A stretch of DNA of 64,000 nucleotides, from positions 124,001 to 188,000 of the forward strand of contig NW_027488581.1 in the NCBI RefSeq assembly GCF_050948215.1. Reading direction: 5' to 3'. The notes below the pieces were generated by a model. The model had not been told where the DNA came from. It did no database searches and worked only from the letters and a program-made list of their open reading frames with translations. The position numbers and the translations under genes were made by a program. The stretch comes from Halictus rubicundus (lineage: Eukaryota > Arthropoda > Insecta > Hymenoptera > Halictidae). This document shows, one piece after another, positions 1 through 15,400 of the stretch (the stretch's first letter is position 1; the number at the start of each line of letters is the position of its first letter).

Positions 1-3000
1 TGGTAGGATACGATAGAGGATACGATAGGATAGAGGATTGTATAGGATAGAGGACAGGATAGGATGGAGGATAGGATGGGATAGAGGAAAGGATAGGATA
101 GAGGATAGGAGAGGATGGAGGATAGGTTGGGATAGAGGATAGGAAATGTTAGATGAGAGGATAGGATAGAGGATAGTATAGGATGGAGGATAGGATAGGA
201 TGGAGGATAGGATGGAATAGAGTATAGGATGAGATAGAGGATAGGATAGGATAGAGGATAGGATATGATAGAGGATAGGATAGGATAGAGGATAGGATGA
301 GATAGAGGATAGGATAGGATAGAGGATAGGGTATGATGGAGGATAGGATAGGATAGAGGATGGGATAGGATAGAGGATAGGACAGGATCTAGGATAGGAT
401 AGGATAGAGGATAAGATTGGATAGAGGGTAGAATAGGATAGAGGATAGGATAGGATGGAGGATAGGATGGAATAGAGGATAGGATGAGATAGAGGATAGG
501 ATAGGATAGAGGATAGGATATGATATAGGATAGGATAGGATAGAGGATAGGATGAGATAGAGGATAGGATAGGATAGAGGATAGGATATGATAGAGGATA
601 GGATAGGATAAAGGATGGGATAGGATAGAGGATAGGATAGTATATAGGATAGGATAGGATAGAGGATAGGATTGGATAGAGTGTAGAATAGGATAGAGGA
701 TAGGATAGGATGGAGGATAGGATTGAATAGAGGATAGGATGAGATAGAGGATAGGATAGGATAGAGGATAGGATATGATAGAGGATAGGATAGGATAGAG
801 GATAGGATGAGATAGAGGATAGGATATGATAGAGGATAGGATATGATAGAGGATAGGATAGGATAGAGGATGGGATAGGATAGAGGATAGGATGGGATAG
901 AGGATAGGATACGATAGAGGATAGGATAGGATAGACGATAGGATATGATAGAGGATAGGATAGGATAGATGGTAGAATACGGTAGAGTATAGGATAGGAT
1001 ACAGGATAGAATAGCATAGAGGATAGGATAGGATGGAGGATAGGAAGGGATAGAGGATACGACAAGATAGACGATAGGATAGGATAGAGGATAGGATATG
1101 ATAGAGGATAGGTTAGATGATAGGATATGATAGAGGATAGGGTGAGATAGAGGATAGGATAGGATAGAGGATAGGATATGATAGAGGATAGGATAGGATA
1201 GAGGATGGGATAGGATAGAGGATAGGATAGGATATAGAATAGGATAGGATGGAGGATAGGATGGAATAGATGATAGGATGAGATGGAGGATAGGATAGGA
1301 TAGAGGATAGGATAGGATGGAGGATAGGATGGAATAGAGGATAGAATGAGATAGAGGATTGTATAGGATAGAGGACAGGATAGGATGGAGGATAGGATGG
1401 GATAGAGGATAGGATGGAATAGAGGATAGGATGAGATAGAGGATAGGATAGGATACAGGATAGGATATGATAGAGGATAGGATAGGATAGAGGATAGGAT
1501 GAGATAGAGGATAGGATAGGATAGAGGATAGGATGGGATAGAGGATAGGATATGATAGAGGATAGGATAGGATAGATGGTAGAATACGGTAGAGTATAGG
1601 ATAGGATACAGGATAGAATAGCATAGAGGATAGGATAGGATGGAGGATAGGAAGGGATAGAGGATACGATAAGATAGACGATAGGATAGGATAGAGGATA
1701 GGATATGATAGAGGATAGGTTAGATGATAGGATATGATAGAGGATAGGATGAGATAGAGGATAGGATAGGATAGAGGATAGGATATGATAGAGGATAGGA
1801 TAGGATAGAGGATGGGATAGGATAGAGGATAGGATAGGACATAGAATAGGATAGGATGGAGGATAGGATGGAATAGAGGATAGGATGAGATGGAGGATAG
1901 GATAGGATAGAGGATAGGATATGATAGAGGATAGGATAGGATAGAGGATAGGATGAGATAGAGGATAGGATAGGATAGAGGATAGGATATGATAGAGGAT
2001 AGGATGGGATAGAGGATAGGATAAGATAGAGGATAGGATAGGATAGAGGATAGGAGAGGATGGAGGAAAGGTTGGGATAGAGGATAGGAAATGTTAGATG
2101 AGAGGATAGGATAGAGGATAGTATAGGATGGAGGATAGGATAGGATGGAGGATAGGATGAGATAGAGGGTAGGATAGGATAGAGGATAGGTTATGATAGA
2201 GGATAGGATAGGATAGAGGATAGGATGAGATAGAGGATAGGATAGGATAGAGGATAGGATATGATAGAGGATAGGATAGGATAGAGGATGGGATAGGATA
2301 GAGGATAGGATGGGATAGAGGATGGGATGGGATAGAGGATAGGATAGGATAAATGGTAGGATACGATAGAGGATACGATAGGATAGAGGATTGTATAGGA
2401 TAGAGGACCGGATAGGATGGAGGATAGGATGGGATAGATGATAGGATTGGATAGAGGGTAGAATAGGATAGAGGATAGGATAGGATGGAGGATAGGATGG
2501 AATAGAGGATAGGATGAGATAGAGGATAGGATAGGATAGAGGATGGGATAGGATAGAGGATAGGATAGGATAGAGGATAGGGTGAGATAGAGGATAGGAT
2601 AGGATAGAGGATAGGATATGATAGAGGATAGGATAAGATAGAGGATAGGATAGGATAGAGGATAGGAGAGAATGGAGCATAGGTTGGGATAGAGGATGGG
2701 ATGGGATAGAGGATAGGATAGGATAAATGGTAGGATACGATAGAGGATACGATAGGATAGAGGATTGTATAGGATAGAGGACCGGATAGGATGGAGGATA
2801 GGATGGGATAGATGATAGGATTGGATAGAGGGTAGAATAGGATAGAGGATAGGATAGGATGGAGGATAGGATGGAATAGAGGATAGGATGAGATAGAGGA
2901 TAGGATAGGATAGAGGATGGGATAGGATAGAGGATAGGATAGGATAGAGGATAGGATGAGATAGAGGATAGGATAGGATAGAGGATAGGATATGATAGAG

Positions 3001-3870
3001 GATAGGATAAGATAGAGGATAGGATAGGATAGAGGATAGGAGAGAATGGAGGATAGGTTGGGATAGAGGATACTAAATGTTAGATGAGAGGATAGGATAG
3101 AGGATAGTATAGGATGGAGGATAGGATAGGATGGAGGATAGGATGGGATAGAGGATGGGATGGGATAGAGGATAGGATAGGATAAATGGTAGGATACGAT
3201 AGAGGATACGATAGGATAGAGGATTGTATAGGATAGAGGACAGGATAGGATGGAGGATAGGATGGGATAGAGGATAGGATAAGATAGAGGATAGGATAGG
3301 ATAGAGGATAGGAGAGGATGGAGGATAGGTTGGGATAGAGGATAGGAAATGTTAGATGAGAGGATAGGATAGAGGATAGTATAGGATGGAGGATAGGATA
3401 GGATGGAGGATAGGATGGAATAGAGTATAGGATGAGATAGAGGATAGGATAGGATAGAGGATAGGATATGATAGAGGATAGGATAGGATAGAGGATAGGA
3501 TGAGATAGAGGATAGGATAGGATAGAGGATAGGGTATGATAGAGGATAGGATAGGATAGAGGATGGGATAGGATAGAGGATAGGACAGGATATAGGATAG
3601 GATAGGATAGAGGATAGGATTGGATAGAGGGTAGAATAGGATAGAGGATAGGATAGGATGGAGGATAGGATGGAATAGAGGATAGGATGAGATAGAGGAT
3701 GGGATAGGATAGAGGATAGGACAGGATATAGGATAGGATAGGATAGAGGATAGGATTGGATAGAGGGTAGAATAGGATAGAGGATAGGATAGGATGGAGG
3801 ATAGGATAGGATAAAGGATAGGATACAATAGAGGATAGGATTGGATAGAGGATAGGATAGGATGGAGGAT
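1..3870. repeat. 17-bp GGATA satellite, block A
   Basis: Tandem satellite of the 17-bp monomer GAGGATAGGATAGGATA with many variants; no gene is visible. Block A is marked by an unusual variant, AAATGTTAGATGAG, at about 144, 2089, 3075 and 3347. The first ~480 bases recur from about 3187 to 3690, shifted by 3,186 bp near the start and 3,203 bp after position 141, so one extra 17-bp monomer separates the copies. A further internal repeat of 607 bp offset links the AGGAAGGGA variant at 1042 and 1649. The + strand carries TAG in every frame, while the minus strand is open in all frames because the repeat complement lacks stop triplets; the resulting long frames are a compositional artefact. The boundary to the next block is approximate. 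Confidence 0.9.
2336..3071. repeat. 374-bp tandem duplication inside block A
   Basis: Two adjacent copies of one satellite segment. The landmark TGGTAGGATACGATAG occurs at 2354 and 2728, an offset of 374 bp, which is exactly 22 monomers of 17 bp. Both copies carry the same downstream variants (a rare GGACCGG at about 2407 and 2781, then GGTAGAATAGG). They separate at the right end, where the second copy runs into the AAATGTTAG variant and the first does not. This indicates unequal exchange in exact monomer register. Confidence 0.75.
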
Positions 3871-6800
3871 AGTATGAGGATGGAGGATAGGATGGGATAG
3901 AGGATAGGATAGGATTGAGGATAGGATATGATAGAGGATAGGATAGGATAGAGGATGGGTTACGATAGCGGATAGGATGGGTTAGAGGATAGGATAGGAT
4001 AGATGGTAGGATACGATAGAGGATAAATGATAAATGATAGGATAGGATAGAGGATAGGATAGGATAGCGGATAGGATAGGACAGTGGATAGGAAAGGATA
4101 GAGGATAGGATAGGATAGAGGATAGTATAGGATAGAGGATAGGATAGGATGGAGGATAGGATGGGATAGAGGAATAAGATAGGATAGAGTATAGGATTGG
4201 ATAGAGGATAGGATAGGATAGAGGATAGGATAGGATAGAGGATAGGATGGGATAGAGGATACGATAAGTTAGAGGATAGAATAGGATAGAGGATAGCATA
4301 GGATAGAGGAATAGGTTAGGATAGAGTATAATATTGGATAGAGGATAGGATCGAATAGAGGATAGGATAGGATAGAGGATAGGATATGATAGAGGATATG
4401 ATAGGATAGGATAGAGGATGGGATACGATAGCGGACAGGATGGGATAGAGGATAGGATAGGATAAACGATAGGATACGATAGAGGATAGGATTGGATAGA
4501 GGATAGGATAGGATGGAGGATAGGATGGGATGGAGGATAGGATGGGATAGAGGATAGGATGGGATAGACGATAGGATAGGATTGAGGATAGGATATGATA
4601 GAGGATAGGATAGGATAGAGGATGGGATACGATAGCGGATAGGATGGGTTAGAGGATAGGATAGGATAGATGGTAGGATACGATAGAGGATAAATGATAA
4701 AAGATAGGATAGGATAGAGGATAGGATAGGACAGCGGATAGGATAGGACAGTGGATAGGAAAGGATAGAGGATAGGATAGGATAGAGGATAGGATAGGAT
4801 GGAGGATAGGATAGGATAGAAGATCGGATAGGATAAATGATAGGATAGAATGGAGGATAGGATAGGATAGAGGATGGGATACGATAGCGGATAGGATGGG
4901 TTAAAGGATAGGATAGGATATATGGTAGGATACGATAGAGGATAAATGATAAATGATAGGATAGGATAGAGGATAGGATAGGATAGCGGATAAGATAGGA
5001 CAGTGGATAGGAAAGGATAGAGGATAGGATAGGATAGAGGATAGTATAGGATAGAGGATAGGATAGGATGGAGGATAGGATGGGATAGAGGATAGGATAA
5101 GATAGAGGATAGGATAGGATAGAGGATAGGATAGAGGATAGGATAGGATGGAGGATAGGATGGGATAGAGGATATGATAAGTTAGAGGATAGTATAGGAT
5201 AGAGGATAGCATAGGATAGAGGAATAGGTTAGGATAGAGTATAATATTGGATAGAGGATAGGATCGAATAGAGGATAGGATAGGATAGAGGATAGGATTG
5301 GATAGAGGATAGGATAGGATAGATGGTAGGATACGATAGAGGATAGGATACGATATAGGATAGAATAGGATAGAGGATAGGATACGATAGAGGATAGGAT
5401 TGGATAGAGGATAGGATAGGATGGAGGATAGGATGGGATGGAGGATAGGATGGGATAGAGGATAGGATAGGATTGAGGATAGGATATGATAAATGATAGG
5501 ATAGAATGGAGGATAGGATAGGATAGAGGATAGGATAGGATAGAGGATGGGATACGATAGCGGATAGGATGGGTTAGAGGATAGGATAGGATAGATGGTA
5601 GGATACGATAGAGGATAAATGATAAATGATAGGATAGGATAGAGGATAGGATAGGATAGCGGATAGGATAGGACAGTGGATAGGAAATGATAGAGGATAG
5701 GATAGGATAGAGGATAGGATAGGATAGAGGATAGGATAGGATAGAGGATCGGATAGGATAAATGATAGGATAGGATGGAGGATAGGATAGGATAGAGGAT
5801 AGGATAGGATGGAGGATAGGATGGAATAGAGGATAGGATGGAATAGAGGATAGGATGGAATAGAGGATAGGATGAGATAGAGGATAGGATAGGATAGAGG
5901 ATAGGATATGATAGAGGATAGGATATGATAGAGGATAGGATAGGATAGAGGATGGGATACGATAGCGGATAGGATGGGTTAAAGGATAGGATAGGATAGA
6001 TGGTAGGATACGATAGAGGATAAAAGATAAATGATAGGATAGGATAGAGGATAGGATAGGATAGCGGATAGGATAGGACAGTGGATAGGAAAGGATAGAG
6101 GATATGATAGGATAGAGGATAGCATAGGATAGAGGATAGGATAGGATGGAGGATAGGATGGGATAGAGGAATAAGATAGGATAGAGTATAGGATTGGATA
6201 GAGGATAGGATAGGATAGAGGATAGGATAGGATAGAGGAAAGGATTGGATAGAGGATACGATAAGTTAGAGGATAGAATAGGATAGAGGATAGCATAGGA
6301 TAGAGGAATAGGTTAGGATAGAGTATAATATTGGATAGAGGATAGGATAGGATAGAGGATAGGATGGGATAGAGGATAGGATAGGATAGATGGTAGGATA
6401 CGATAGAGGATAGGATACGATATAGGATAGAATAGGATAGAGGATAGGATAGGATAAAGGATAGGATACAATAGAGGATAGGATTGGATAGAGGATAGGA
6501 TAGGATGGAGGATAGGAAAGGACAGAGGATAGGATGTGATAGAAGATAGGACAGGATTGATGGTAGGATACGGTAGAGGATAGGATAGGATAGAGGATAG
6601 TATACGATAGAGGATAGGATAGGATGGAGGATAGGATGGGGAAGAGTATATGATAAGATAGAAGATAGGATAGGATAGAGGGTAGGATGAGATACAGGAT
6701 AGCATAAGATAGAGGAATAGGATAGGATAGAGGAGAGGATACGATAGAGGATGGGATAGGATAGAGGATAGGATAGGAAAGAGGATAGGATTGGATAGAG

Positions 6801-9430
6801 GATAGGATACGATAGTGGATGGGATAGGATAGAGGATAGGATTGGATAGATGGTAGGGTAAGATAGATAATAGGATACGATAGAGGAGACTATAGAGGGT
6901 AGGAAAGGATAGACGATAGGATAGGATAGAGGCTAGTATAGGATAGAGGATAGGATAGGATGGAGGATAGGATGGAATAGAGGGTAGGATGGAATAGAGG
7001 ATAGGATGAGATAGAGGATAGGATAGGATAGAGGATAGGATATGATAGAGGATAGGATGGGATAGGATAGAGGATGGGATACGATAGCGGACAGGATGGG
7101 ATAGAGGATAGGATAGGATATATGGTAGGATACGATAGAGGATAAATGATAAATGATAGGATAGGATAGAGGATAGGATAGGATAGCGGATAGGATAGGA
7201 CAGTGGATAGGAAAGGATAGAGGATAGGATATGATAGAGGATAGGATACGATAGAGGATAGGATATGATAGAGGATAGGATAGGATAACTGATAGGATAG
7301 AATGGAGGATAGGATAGGATAGAGGATAGGATAGAGGATAGGATAGGATGGAGGATAGGATGGGATAGAGGATATGATAAGTTAGAGGATAGAATAGGAT
7401 AGAGGATAGCATAGGATAGAGGAATAGGTTAGGATAGAGTATAATATTGGATAGAGGATAGGATCGAATAGAGGATAGGATAGGATAGAGGATAGGATTG
7501 GATAGAGGATAGGATAGGATAGATGGTAGGATACGATAGAGGATAGGATACGATATAGGATAGAATAGGATAGAGGATAGGATACGATAGAGGATAGGAT
7601 TGGATAGAGGATAGCATAGGATGGAGGATAGGATGGGATGGAGGATAGGATAGGATAGATGGTAGGATACGATAGAGGATAGGATACAATATAGGATAGA
7701 ATAGGATAGAGGATAGGATAGGATAAACGATAGGATACGATATAGGATAGGATTGGATAGAGGATAGGATAGGATGGAGGATAGGATGGGATGGAGGATA
7801 GGATGGGATAGAGCATAGGATAGGATTGAGGATAGGATATGATAGAGGATAGGATTGGATAGAGGATAGGATACGATAGAGGATAGGATAGGATGGAGGA
7901 TAGGATAAGATAGAGGATAGGAAAGGACAGAGGATAGGATGTGATAGAAGATAGGACAGGATAGAGGATGGGATACGATAGCGGATAGGATGGGTTAAAG
8001 GATAGGATAGGATAGATGGTAGGATACGATAGAGGATAAATGATAAATGATAGGATAGGATAGAGGATAGGATAGGATAGCGGATAGGATAGGACAGTGG
8101 ATAGGAAAGGATAGAGTATAGGATTGGATAGAGGATAGGATAGGATAGAGGATAGGATAGGATAGAGGATAGGATGGGATAGAGGATACGATAAGTTAGA
8201 GGATAGAATAGGATAGAGGATAGCATAGGATAGAGGAATAGGTTAGGATAGAGTATAATATTGGATAGAGGATAGGATCGAATAGAGGATAGGATAGGAT
8301 AGAGGATAGGATATGATAGAGGATAGGATAGGATAGGATAGAGGATGGGATACGATAGCGGACAGGATGGGATAGAGGATAGGATAGGATAAACGATAGG
8401 ATACGATAGAGGATAGGATTGGATAGAGGATAGGATAGGATGGAGGATAGGATGGGATGGAGGATAGGATGGGATAGAGGATAGGATGGGATAGACGATA
8501 GGATAGGATAGATGGTAGGATACGATAGAGGATAGGATACGATATAGGATAGAATAGGATAGAGGATAGGATAGGATAGAGGATAGGATAGAGGATAGGA
8601 TAGGATGGAGGATAGGATGGGATAGAGGATATGATAAGTTAGAGGATAGAATAGGATAGAGGATAGCATAGGATAGAGGAATAGGTTAGGATAGAGTATA
8701 ATATTGGATAGAGGATAGGATCGAATAGAGGATAGGATAGGATAGAGGATAGGATTGGATAGAGGATAGGATAGGATAGATGGTAGGATACGATTGAGGA
8801 TAGGATACGATATAGGATAGAATAGGATAGAGGATAGGATACGATAGAGGATAGGATTGGATAGAGGATAGGATAGGATGGAGGATAGGATGGGATGGAG
8901 GATAGGATGGGATAGAGGATAGGATATGATAAATGATAGGATAGAATGGAGGATAGGATAGGATAGAGGATAGGATAGGATGGAGGATAGGATGGAATAG
9001 AGGATAGGATGGAATAGAGGATAGGATGAGATAGAGGACAGGATAGGATAGAGGATAGGATATGATAGAGGATAGGATAGGATAGAGGATGGGATACGAT
9101 AGCGGATAGGATGGGTTAGAGGATAGGATAGGATAAATGGTAGGATACGATAGAGGATAAATGATAAATGATAGGATAGGATAGAGGATAGGATAGGATA
9201 ACGGATAGGATAGGACAGTGGATAGGAAAGGATAGAGGATAGGATAGGATAGAGGATAGGATAGGATGGAGGATAGGATAGGATAGAAGATCGGATAGGA
9301 TAACTGATAGGATAGAATGGAGGATAGGATAGGATAGAGGATAGGATAGAGGATAGGATAGGATGGAGGATAGGATGGGATAGAGGATATGATAAGTTAG
9401 AGGATAGAATAGGATAGAGGATAGCATAGG
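3871..9430. repeat. 17-bp GGATA satellite, block B
   Basis: Satellite of the same monomer family, distinguished by a recurring compound landmark: GGATAAATGATAAATGATAG or a close variant, followed within about 100 bp by a GGACAGTGGATAGGAAA variant. The landmark begins at about 4021, 4688, 4940, 5613, 6018, 7140, 8034 and 9155. The spacings (667, 252, 673, 405, 1122, 894, 1121 bp) show recurrent but irregular higher-order units, with near-identical spacings of 667/673 and 1122/1121. TTAGG-containing variants occur here, for example at 4316-4320. No gene or RNA is visible. Confidence 0.85.
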
Positions 9431-12400
9431 ATAGAGGAATAGGTTAGGATAGAGTATAATATTGGATAGAGGATAGGATCGAATAGAGGATAGGATAGGA
9501 TTGAGGATAGGATATGATAGAGGATAGGATTGGATAGAGGATAGGATACGGTAGAGGATAGGATAGGATAGAGGATAGTATAGGATAGAGGATAGGATAA
9601 GATGGAGGATAGGATGGGATAGATGATATGATAAGATAGAAGATAGGATAGGATAGAGGGTAGGATGAGATACAGGATAGCATAAGATAGAGGAATAGGA
9701 TAGGATAGAGGATAGGATACGATAGAGGATGGGATAGGATAGAGGATAGGATAGGATAGAGGATAGGATTGGATAGAGGATACGATACGATAGAGGATGG
9801 GATAGGATAGAGGATAGAATAGGATAGAGGATAGGATTGGATAGAGGATAGGATAGGATAGAGGATAGGATAGGATAGGGGATAGGATGGGATAGCGGAT
9901 AGCATAGGATAGAGGAATAGGTTAGGATAGAGTATAATATTGGATAGAGGATAGGATCGAATAGAGGATAGGATAGGATAGAGGATAGGATGGGATAAAG
10001 GATAGGATAGGATAGATGGTAGGATACGATAGAGGATAGGATACGATATAGGATAGAATAGGATAGAGGATAGGATAGGATAAACGATAGGATACGATAG
10101 AAGATAGGATTGGATAGAGGATAGGATAGGATGGGATGGAGGATAGGATGGGATAGAGGATAGGATAGGCTTGAGGATAGGATATGATAGAGGATAGGAT
10201 TGGATAGAGGATAGGATACGATAGAGGATAGGATAGGATGGAGGATAGGATACGATAGAGGATAGGAAAGGACAGAGGATAGGATGTGATAGAAGATAGG
10301 ACAGGATAGATGGTAGGATACGGTAGAGGATAGGATAGGATAGAGGATACTATAGGATAGAGGATAGGATAAGATGGAGGATAGGATGGGATAGAGGATA
10401 TGATAAGATAGAAGATAGGATAGGATAGAGGATAGTATAGGATAGAGGATAGGATAGGATGGAGGATAGGATGGGATAGAGGATATGATAAGTTAGAAGA
10501 TAGGATAGGATAGAATATGGGATAGAATAGCGGATAGGATAGGATAGAGGATAGGATAGGATAGAGGATAGGATAGGATAGAGGATAGGATAGGATAGAG
10601 GATAGGATAGGATGGAGGATAGGATGAGATAGAGGATATGATAAGATAGAAGATAGGATAGGATAGAGGATAGGATAGGATAGAGTATAGGATAGGATAG
10701 AGGATAGGATACGATAGAGGATAGGATACGATAGAGGATGGGATAGGATAGAGGATAGGATAGGATAGAAGATAGGATAGGATAGAGGATAGGATAGGAT
10801 AGAGGATGGGATAGGATAGAGTATAGGTTAGGATAGAGGATAGGATAGGATAGAGGGTAGCATAGGATAGAGGAATAGGATAGGATAGAGGATAGCATAC
10901 GATAGAGGATGGGATAGGATAGAGGATAGGATAGGATAGAGGATAGGATACGATAGAGGATGGGATAGGATAGAGGATAGGATAGGATGGAGGATAGGAT
11001 GGGATAGAGGATATGATAAGATAGAAGATAGGATAGGATAGAAGATAGGATAGGATATAGTATAGGATAGCATAGAGGATAGGATAGGATGGAGGATAGG
11101 AAGGGATAGAGGATACGATAAGATAGACGATAGGATAGGATAGAGGATAGGATTGGATAGAGGATAGGATAGGATCGAGGATAGTATAGGATAGAGGATA
11201 GGATAGGGTGGAGGATAGGATGGAATAGAGGGTAGGATGGAATAGAGGATAGGATGAGATAGAGGATAGGATAGGATAGAGGATAGGATTGGATAGAGGA
11301 TAGGATAGGATTGAGGATAGGATAGGATAGAGCATAGGATGGGATAGAGGATAGGATAGAATAGATGGTAGGATAGGATAGAGGATAGGATATGATGGAG
11401 GATAGGAAGGGATAGAGGATAGGATATGATAGAAGATAGGATAGGATAGATGGTAGGATACAGTAGAGGATAGGATAGGATAGAGGATAGTATAGGATAG
11501 AGGATAGGATAGGATGGAGGATAGGATGGGATAGAGGATATGACAAGATAGTAGATAGGATAGGATAGAGGATAGGATAGGATAGAGGATAGGATAGGAT
11601 AGAGGATAGCATAGGATAGAGGAATAGGATAGGATAGAGGATAGGATGGGATAGAGGATATGATAAGATAGAAGATAGGATAGGATAGAGGATAGGATAG
11701 GATAGAGGATGGGATAGGATAGAGGATAGGATAGGATAGAGGATACGGTTGGATAGAGGATAGGGTGGGATAGAGGATATGATAAGATAGAAGATAGGAT
11801 AGGATAGAGGATGGGATAGGATAGAGTATAGGATAGGATAGAGGATGGGATAGGATAGAGGATAGGATAGGATAGAGGATAGCATAGGATAGAGGAATAG
11901 GATAGGATAGAGGATAGGATGGGGTAGAGGATAGGATAGGATAGAGGATAGGATTGGATAGAGGATAGGATAGGATAGACGATAGGATAGGATAGAGGAT
12001 AGGATAGGATAGAGGATAGGATTGGATAGAGGATAGGATACGATAGAGGATAGCATAGGATAGAGGATGGGATACGATAGCGGATAGGATGGGATAGAGG
12101 ATAGGATGGGATAGAGGATAGGATGGGATAGAGGATAGGATAGGATAGATGGTAGGTTACGATAGAGGATAGGATACGATAGAGGATAGTATAGAGGATA
12201 GGAAAGGTTAGACGATAGGATAGGATAGAGGCTAGAATAGGATAGAGGATAGGATTGGACAGCGGATAGGATAGGATAGAGGATAGGATACGATAGAGGA
12301 TAGGATAGGATAGAGGATAGTATAGGATAGAGGATAGGATAGGATGGAGGATAGGATGGGATAGAGGATATGATAAGATAGAAGATAGGATAGGATAGAG

Positions 12401-15400
12401 GATAGGATAGGATAGAGTATAGGATAGGATAGAGGATAGGATAGGATAGAGGGTAGCATAGGACAGAGGAATAGGATGGGATAGAGGATAGGATAGGATA
12501 GAGGATAGGATTGGATAGAGGATAGGATAGGATCGAGGATAGGATAAGATGGAGGATAGGATGGGATAGAGGATAGGATAGGATCGAGGATAGGATAGGA
12601 TAGAGGATAGGATAGGATAGAGGATGGGATAGAATAGAGGATAAGGTAGGATAGAGGATAGGATACGATAGAGGATGGGATAGGATAGAGGATAGGATAG
12701 GATAGAGGATAGGATAGGATAGAGGATAGGATAGGATAGAGGATAGGATTGGATAGAGGATAGGATAGGATAGAGGATAGGATAGGATAGAGGATAGGAT
12801 TGGATAGAGGATAGGATAGGATAGAGGATGGGATAGAATAGAGGATAAGATAGGATAGAGGATAGGATACGATAGAGGATGAGATAGGATAGAGGATAGG
12901 ATAGGACAGAGGATAGGATTGGATAGAATATAGGTTAGGATAGAGGATAGGATAGGATAGAGGATAGGATTGGATAGAGGATAGGATAGGATTGAGGATA
13001 GGATAGGATAGAGCATAGGATGGGATAGAGGATAGGATAGAATAGATGGTAGGATAGGATAGAGGATAGGATATGATGGAGGATAGGAAGGGATAGAGGA
13101 TAGGATATGATAGAAGATAGGATAGGATAGATGGTAGGATACAGTAGAGGATAGGATAGGATAGAGGATAGTATAGGATAGAGGATAGGATAGGATGGAG
13201 GATAGGATGGGATAGAGGATATGACAAGATAGTAGATAGGATAGGATAGAGGATAGGATAGGATAGAGGATAGGATAGGATAGAGTATAGGATAGGATAG
13301 AGGGTGGGATAGGATAGAGGATAGGATAGGATAGAGGATAGCATAGGATAGAGGAATAGGATAGGATAGAGGATAGGATGGGGTAGAGGATAGGATAGGA
13401 TAGAGGATAGGATTGGATAGAGGATAGGATAGGATAGACGATAGGATAGGATAGAGGATAGGATAGGATAGAGGATAGGATTCTATAGAGGATAGGATAC
13501 GATAGAGGATAGCATAGGATAGAGGATGGGATACGATAGCGGATAGGATGGGATAGAGGATAGGATGGGATAGAGGATAGGATAGGATAGATGGTAGGTT
13601 ACGATAGAGGATAGGATACGATAGAGGAGAGTATAGAGGATAGGAAAGGTTAGACGATAGGATAGGATAGAGGCTAGAATAGGATAGAGGATAGGATTGG
13701 ACAGCGGATAGGATAGGATAGAGGATAGGATACGATAGAGGATAGGATAGGATAGAGGATAGTATAGGATAGAGGATAGGATAGGATGGAGGATAGGATG
13801 GGATAGAGGATATGATCAGATAGAAGATAGGATAGGATAGAGGATAGGATAGGATAGAGTATAGGATAGGATAGAGGATAGGATAGGATAGAGGGTAGCA
13901 TAGGACAGAGGAATAGGATAGGATAGAGGATAGGATAGGATAGAGGATAGGATTGGATAGAGGATAGGATAGGATCGAGGATAGGATAAGATGGAGGATA
14001 GGATGGGATAGAGGATAGGATAAGACTGAGGATAGGAGAGGATAGAGGATAGGGTCGGATAGAGGATAGGATTAGATAGAGGATAGGATAGGATAGAGGA
14101 TAGGATAGGATAGTGGATAGGATTGGATAGAGGATAGGATAGGATCGAGGATAGGATAGGATAGAGCATAGGATGGGATAGAGGATAGGATAGGATAGAT
14201 GGTAGGATAGGATAGAGGACAGGATACGATAGAGGATAGGATAGGATAGAGGGTAGCATAGGATAGAGGAATAGGATAGGATAGAGGATAGGATAGGATA
14301 GAGGATAGGATAGGATAGAGGATAGGATAGGATAGAGGGTAGCATAGGATAGAGGAATAGGATAGGATAGAGGACAGGATACGGTAGAGGATAGAATAGG
14401 ATAGAGGATAGGATAGGATAAATGAGAGGATACGATAGAGGATAGGATTGGATAGAGGATAGGATACGATAGAGGATAGGATAGGATGGAGGATAGTATT
14501 GGATAGAGGATAGGATAAGATAGAGGGTAGGAAAGGACAGTGGATAGGATGTGATAGAAGATACGACAGGATAGATGATAGGATACGGGAGAGGATAGGA
14601 TAGGATAGAGGATAGTATAGGATAGAGGATATGATAGGATGGAGGATAGGATGGGATAGAGGATATGACAAGATAGTAGATAGGATAGGATAGAGGATAG
14701 GATAGGATAGAGGATAGGATAGGATAAAGTATAGGATACGATAGAGGATAGGATTGGATAGAGGATAGGATACGATAGAGGATAGGATAGGATGGAGGAT
14801 AGTATTGGATAGAGGATAGGATAAGATAGAGGGTAGGAAACGACAGTGGATAGGATGTGATAGAAGATAGGACAGGATAGATGTTAGGATACGGTAGAGG
14901 ATAGGATAGGATAGAGGATAGTATAGGATAGAGGATAGGATAGGATAGAGGATCGGATAGGATAAATGATAGGATAGGATAGAGGATAGGATAGGATAGC
15001 GGATAGGATAAGATAGAGGATAGGATAGGATAGAGGATAGGATAGGATAGAGGATAGGATAGGATAGAGGATAGGATAGGATAGAGGATAGGATAGGATG
15101 GAGGATAGGATGAGATAGAGGATATGATAAGATAGAAGATAGGATAGGATAGAGGATAGGATAGGATAGAGTATAGGATAGGATAGAGGATAGGATACGA
15201 TAGAGGATAGGATACGATAGAGGATGGGATAGGATAGAGGATAGGATAGGATAGAAGATAGGATAGGATAGAGGATAGGATAGGATAGAGGATGGGATAG
15301 GATAGAGTATAGGTTAGGATAGAGGATAGGATAGGATAGAGGGTAGCATAGGATAGAGGAATAGGATAGGATAGAGGATAGCATACGATAGAGGATGGGA

